Below, one piece after another: positions 7,061 to 8,990 of a DNA stretch of 8,990 nt; the first letter of the stretch is position 1; every line of letters starts with the position of its first letter. The DNA is from Gammaproteobacteria bacterium. Its GTDB lineage: Bacteria; Pseudomonadota; Gammaproteobacteria; Steroidobacterales; Steroidobacteraceae. A program made the position numbers and the translations under genes. The notes beneath the pieces were generated by a model, which was given only the letters and a program-made list of their open reading frames with translations, had not been told where the DNA came from and did no database searches. Location of the stretch: positions 1 to 8,990 of the forward strand of contig JASHUC010000272.1 in NCBI GenBank assembly GCA_030040235.1, given 5' to 3'.

Positions 7061-8092
7061 ATGAGCACGGAAACGGCCGACGCGAGAACGAGCACGCCTC
7101 CGCGTCAGGTGCCCTTTGGCAGCGTGCTCACGCAGCTGATGTCGGTCGCGTGGTTCCGGGGTGGGAAATGGGCTGCCGATCGGCTCGAGACCACCGCGCC
7201 CCTGCCGATTCATCCGGCGGCGCACGCGCTGCATTACGGCAGCGCCTGCTTCGAGGGTTTCAAGGCGTACCGCCGCCAGGACGGTGGCATCCATGTCTTT
7301 CGGCTGGACCGCCATATCGAGCGCTTTCGCCAGAGCGCCCGCTCGCTCTTGCTGCCCGAGCCCGATGCCGCCCAGGTCGCGCGCATGGTGACCGGTCTCA
7401 TCGGGCGCTGCCGGGACGATGTGCCCGAGGCTCCGGGAGCGCTCTACCTGCGGCCTGTGCTGTTCGGTACCGAGGCCAATATCGGGGGCGCTGGAACTCC
7501 GACCCGCGAGGCCTGCCTCGTGGTGCTCGCAAGCCCGGTGTGGGACTACTTCGCCGGCGGCATCAAGCCGCTGCGTATCTATGTCGAGCCGAGCGCCCGC
7601 ACCGCTCCGCATCTGGGCGTGGTCAAGACCGGCGGCAATTACGCCGCCGCGCTCGGTCCCACCCTCGCCGCGCGACGCGACTATCGTGCCGACCAGGTCC
7701 TGTTCTGCCCGAACGGCGAGGTGCAGGAGACGGGTGCCGCGAACTTCCTGCTCATCCGCGAGAAGCGCATCCTCACGCGCAGCCTCGACTCGACCTTCCT
7801 GCACGGCGTCACCCGCGATTCACTGCTGACGCTCGCGCGCCATCTCGGCTATGAGGTGAGCGAGCGGGTGTTCACCATCGATGAGACACTCGAGTGGATC
7901 GCCGAGGGCGAAGCCGCCATCTCCGGGACCGCCGCCGTGCTCACCGGCGTCGGCACCCTGATTTATCAGGGACGCGACTGTCGCGTGGGCACCGGAGAGG
8001 TAGGGCCCTCGACGCTCGCCTTGCGCAAGGCCCTCATCGAGGTGCAGCGCGGAGACTCCCCGGACAGGTTCGGCTGGCTGACATCCGTCTGA
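7061..8092 (+). CDS. ilvE: Branched-chain amino acid aminotransferase, type II
   Basis: This PLP enzyme (fold type IV) reversibly transfers the amino group of valine, leucine or isoleucine to 2-oxoglutarate. The protein has 343 residues, within the range of the longer type II group (about 340-370) rather than the shorter E. coli IlvE type. K189 in GVVKTGGNYAAAL is the predicted Schiff-base lysine, and E223 in EVQETGAANFLL should contact the PLP ring nitrogen. HALHYGSACFEGFKAYR (55-71), YLRPVLFGTE (129-138), SGTAAVLTGVG (288-298) and the C-terminal FGWLTSV are family features. The ATG at 7061 gives a full-length N-terminus. The gene lies 2 bp before the branched-chain oxo-acid dehydrogenase E1 alpha gene, so a catabolic role is more likely than biosynthesis, though the enzyme can work either way. 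Confidence 0.95.
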   Translation: MSTETADARTSTPPRQVPFGSVLTQLMSVAWFRGGKWAADRLETTAPLPIHPAAHALHYGSACFEGFKAYRRQDGGIHVFRLDRHIERFRQSARSLLLPEPDAAQVARMVTGLIGRCRDDVPEAPGALYLRPVLFGTEANIGGAGTPTREACLVVLASPVWDYFAGGIKPLRIYVEPSARTAPHLGVVKTGGNYAAALGPTLAARRDYRADQVLFCPNGEVQETGAANFLLIREKRILTRSLDSTFLHGVTRDSLLTLARHLGYEVSERVFTIDETLEWIAEGEAAISGTAAVLTGVGTLIYQGRDCRVGTGEVGPSTLALRKALIEVQRGDSPDRFGWLTSV

Positions 8093-8094
8093 CC

Positions 8095-8990
8095 ATGGCG
8101 GCGCGCGCCTCTCGACTGCACGTCCCCCATCCTCCCGCGCGCCCCGGTGACCGGCCGAATTTCGCTTACCTGAAGCTCTCGCCCGCGGGCAGCGCACCGC
8201 GCCCCCAGATCACGGCGTCGCTGGCGGAAATCGAGCCGCTCGCAAGCGAGCTCGTGCGCGTGCTCGACGATGAGGGCCGCGCACTCGGTCCGTGGGACCC
8301 GCATCTCGAGCTCGCCGAGCTTCAGGTGGGCCTGCGTCACATGGTGCTCACGCGCCGGTTCGACGAGCGCATGCAACGCATTCAGCGCCAGGGCCGAATC
8401 TCTTTCTACATGAAGTCGACGGGCGAGGAGGCGATCTCCATCGCGGGTGCGATGGCGCTCGAGCCCGACGACATGCTGTTCCCCTCCTACCGCAATCAGG
8501 GGTTGTACGTCGCGCGCGGACGCAGCCTCGTGGATCTCATGTGCCAGTGCCTGTCGAACACGCGCGATATGTGCAAGGGCCGGCAGATGCCGGTGATGTA
8601 TCACTGGGCGAGTGGCAACATCTTCTCGATCTCCGGCAATCTCGCCACGCAGTTCCCGCAGGCGGTGGGTTGGGCGATGGCGGCCGCTCTGAAAGGCGAG
8701 GACCGCCTCGCCTCGAGCTGGACCGGGGAGGGCTCGAGCGCCGAGGCCGATTTTCATCATGCGCTCACCTTCGCGGCGGTATATCAGGCGCCGGTGATTC
8801 TCAACGTCGTGAACAATCAGTGGGCGATCTCCACCTTCCAGGGATTTGCCGGCGGGGAGCAGCACAGCTTTGCCGCGCGCGGTCCGGGGTATGGCATTCC
8901 CGGCATCCGCATCGACGGCAACGATTTCCTGGCGGTCCATGCCGTCACCCAGTGGGCGGCGGAGCGTGCCCGGCGCGGCGCCGGCCCTAC
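8095..8990 (+). CDS. bkdA1: Branched-chain 2-oxo acid dehydrogenase E1 component, alpha subunit (3' end outside window)
   Basis: The gene starts at ATG 8095, 2 bp after the aminotransferase stop, and stays open to the right edge, giving 298 residues of an expected roughly 410. The N-terminus (LHVPHPPARPGDRPNFAYLKL) and the later GPW motif match Pseudomonas BkdA1, including the extension before the catalytic domain that PDH-type E1 alpha lacks. Thiamine diphosphate/Mg motif: GEG at 211-213 and NN at 240-241 (VVNNQWAISTFQ). GEG replaces the usual GDG but also occurs in human BCKDHA, so it is not a defect. SFYMKSTGEEA (103-113), FPSYRNQG (129-136) and ISGNLATQFPQAVGWAMA (179-196) support the assignment. 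E1 alpha/beta decarboxylates branched-chain 2-oxo acids and passes the acyl group to E2. The E1 beta, E2 and E3 genes would be expected next, beyond the window. No Shine-Dalgarno sequence is visible; coupling to the aminotransferase gene is likely. Confidence 0.95.
   Translation, partial: MAARASRLHVPHPPARPGDRPNFAYLKLSPAGSAPRPQITASLAEIEPLASELVRVLDDEGRALGPWDPHLELAELQVGLRHMVLTRRFDERMQRIQRQGRISFYMKSTGEEAISIAGAMALEPDDMLFPSYRNQGLYVARGRSLVDLMCQCLSNTRDMCKGRQMPVMYHWASGNIFSISGNLATQFPQAVGWAMAAALKGEDRLASSWTGEGSSAEADFHHALTFAAVYQAPVILNVVNNQWAISTFQGFAGGEQHSFAARGPGYGIPGIRIDGNDFLAVHAVTQWAAERARRGAGP

Noticed and set aside
8725..8736. GEG instead of GDG in the thiamine motif of E1 alpha as a sign of inactivation
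   Set aside because: Human BCKDHA also has GEG, with the Glu binding Mg, so this is a normal variant of the family.
7966..8940. Minus-strand open frame opposite the end of ilvE and the E1 alpha gene
   Set aside because: It overlaps two strongly supported plus-strand genes and its translation resembles nothing I recognise.
1..8990. Mobile elements, CRISPR arrays, tRNA or rRNA genes
   Set aside because: I saw no spaced repeat array, transposase or integrase motif, terminal repeats or tRNA-like cloverleaf. Nearly all of the window is explained by seven metabolic genes.

Overview
The window is GC-rich, densely coding bacterial DNA. The gene content is amino-acid catabolism, and the branched-chain oxo-acid dehydrogenase and hut proteins look most like those of Pseudomonas-type proteobacteria. 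A gammaproteobacterium is the best guess, but the sequence does not fix the genus. There are seven genes, two of them cut by the window edges, almost no intergenic space, and no RNA gene, mobile element, phage gene or CRISPR array that I can see.

Left block, plus strand (1-3664): the C-terminal end of an alanine dehydrogenase, then a Tat-signal NAD-dependent epimerase/dehydratase-like protein, then a secreted M28-family zinc carboxypeptidase related to glutamate carboxypeptidase II. The gaps are 29 bp and then a 4-bp GTGA overlap, so the three probably form one operon. The peptidase would release amino acids outside the cytoplasm and alanine dehydrogenase would deaminate alanine inside. The role of the epimerase-like protein is unknown.

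Middle block, minus strand (3673-6863): a two-gene histidine-utilisation operon, hutU then hutH, joined by an ATGA overlap. Together they convert histidine to urocanate and then to imidazolonepropionate. HutH ends only 8 bp from the end of the convergent peptidase gene. The later enzymes (hutI, and hutG or hutF) are therefore not part of this transcription unit.

Right block, plus strand (7061-8990): a branched-chain aminotransferase followed after 2 bp by the E1 alpha subunit of the branched-chain 2-oxo acid dehydrogenase, which runs off the end. These catalyse the first two steps of valine, leucine and isoleucine breakdown.

The 197-bp divergent region between hutU and the aminotransferase gene (6864-7060) is the only real regulatory space. 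Its most notable feature is a consensus TATAAT only 7 bp before the aminotransferase ATG. The hutU side has a weaker promoter-like element at nearly the same distance from its ATG. Both suggest leaderless mRNAs. Among the six start codons visible, only the epimerase-like gene has a clear Shine-Dalgarno sequence. I did not find evidence for an undescribed biological system. The best leads are the leaderless-type promoters, the altered specificity pocket of the carboxypeptidase and the exported epimerase-like protein.
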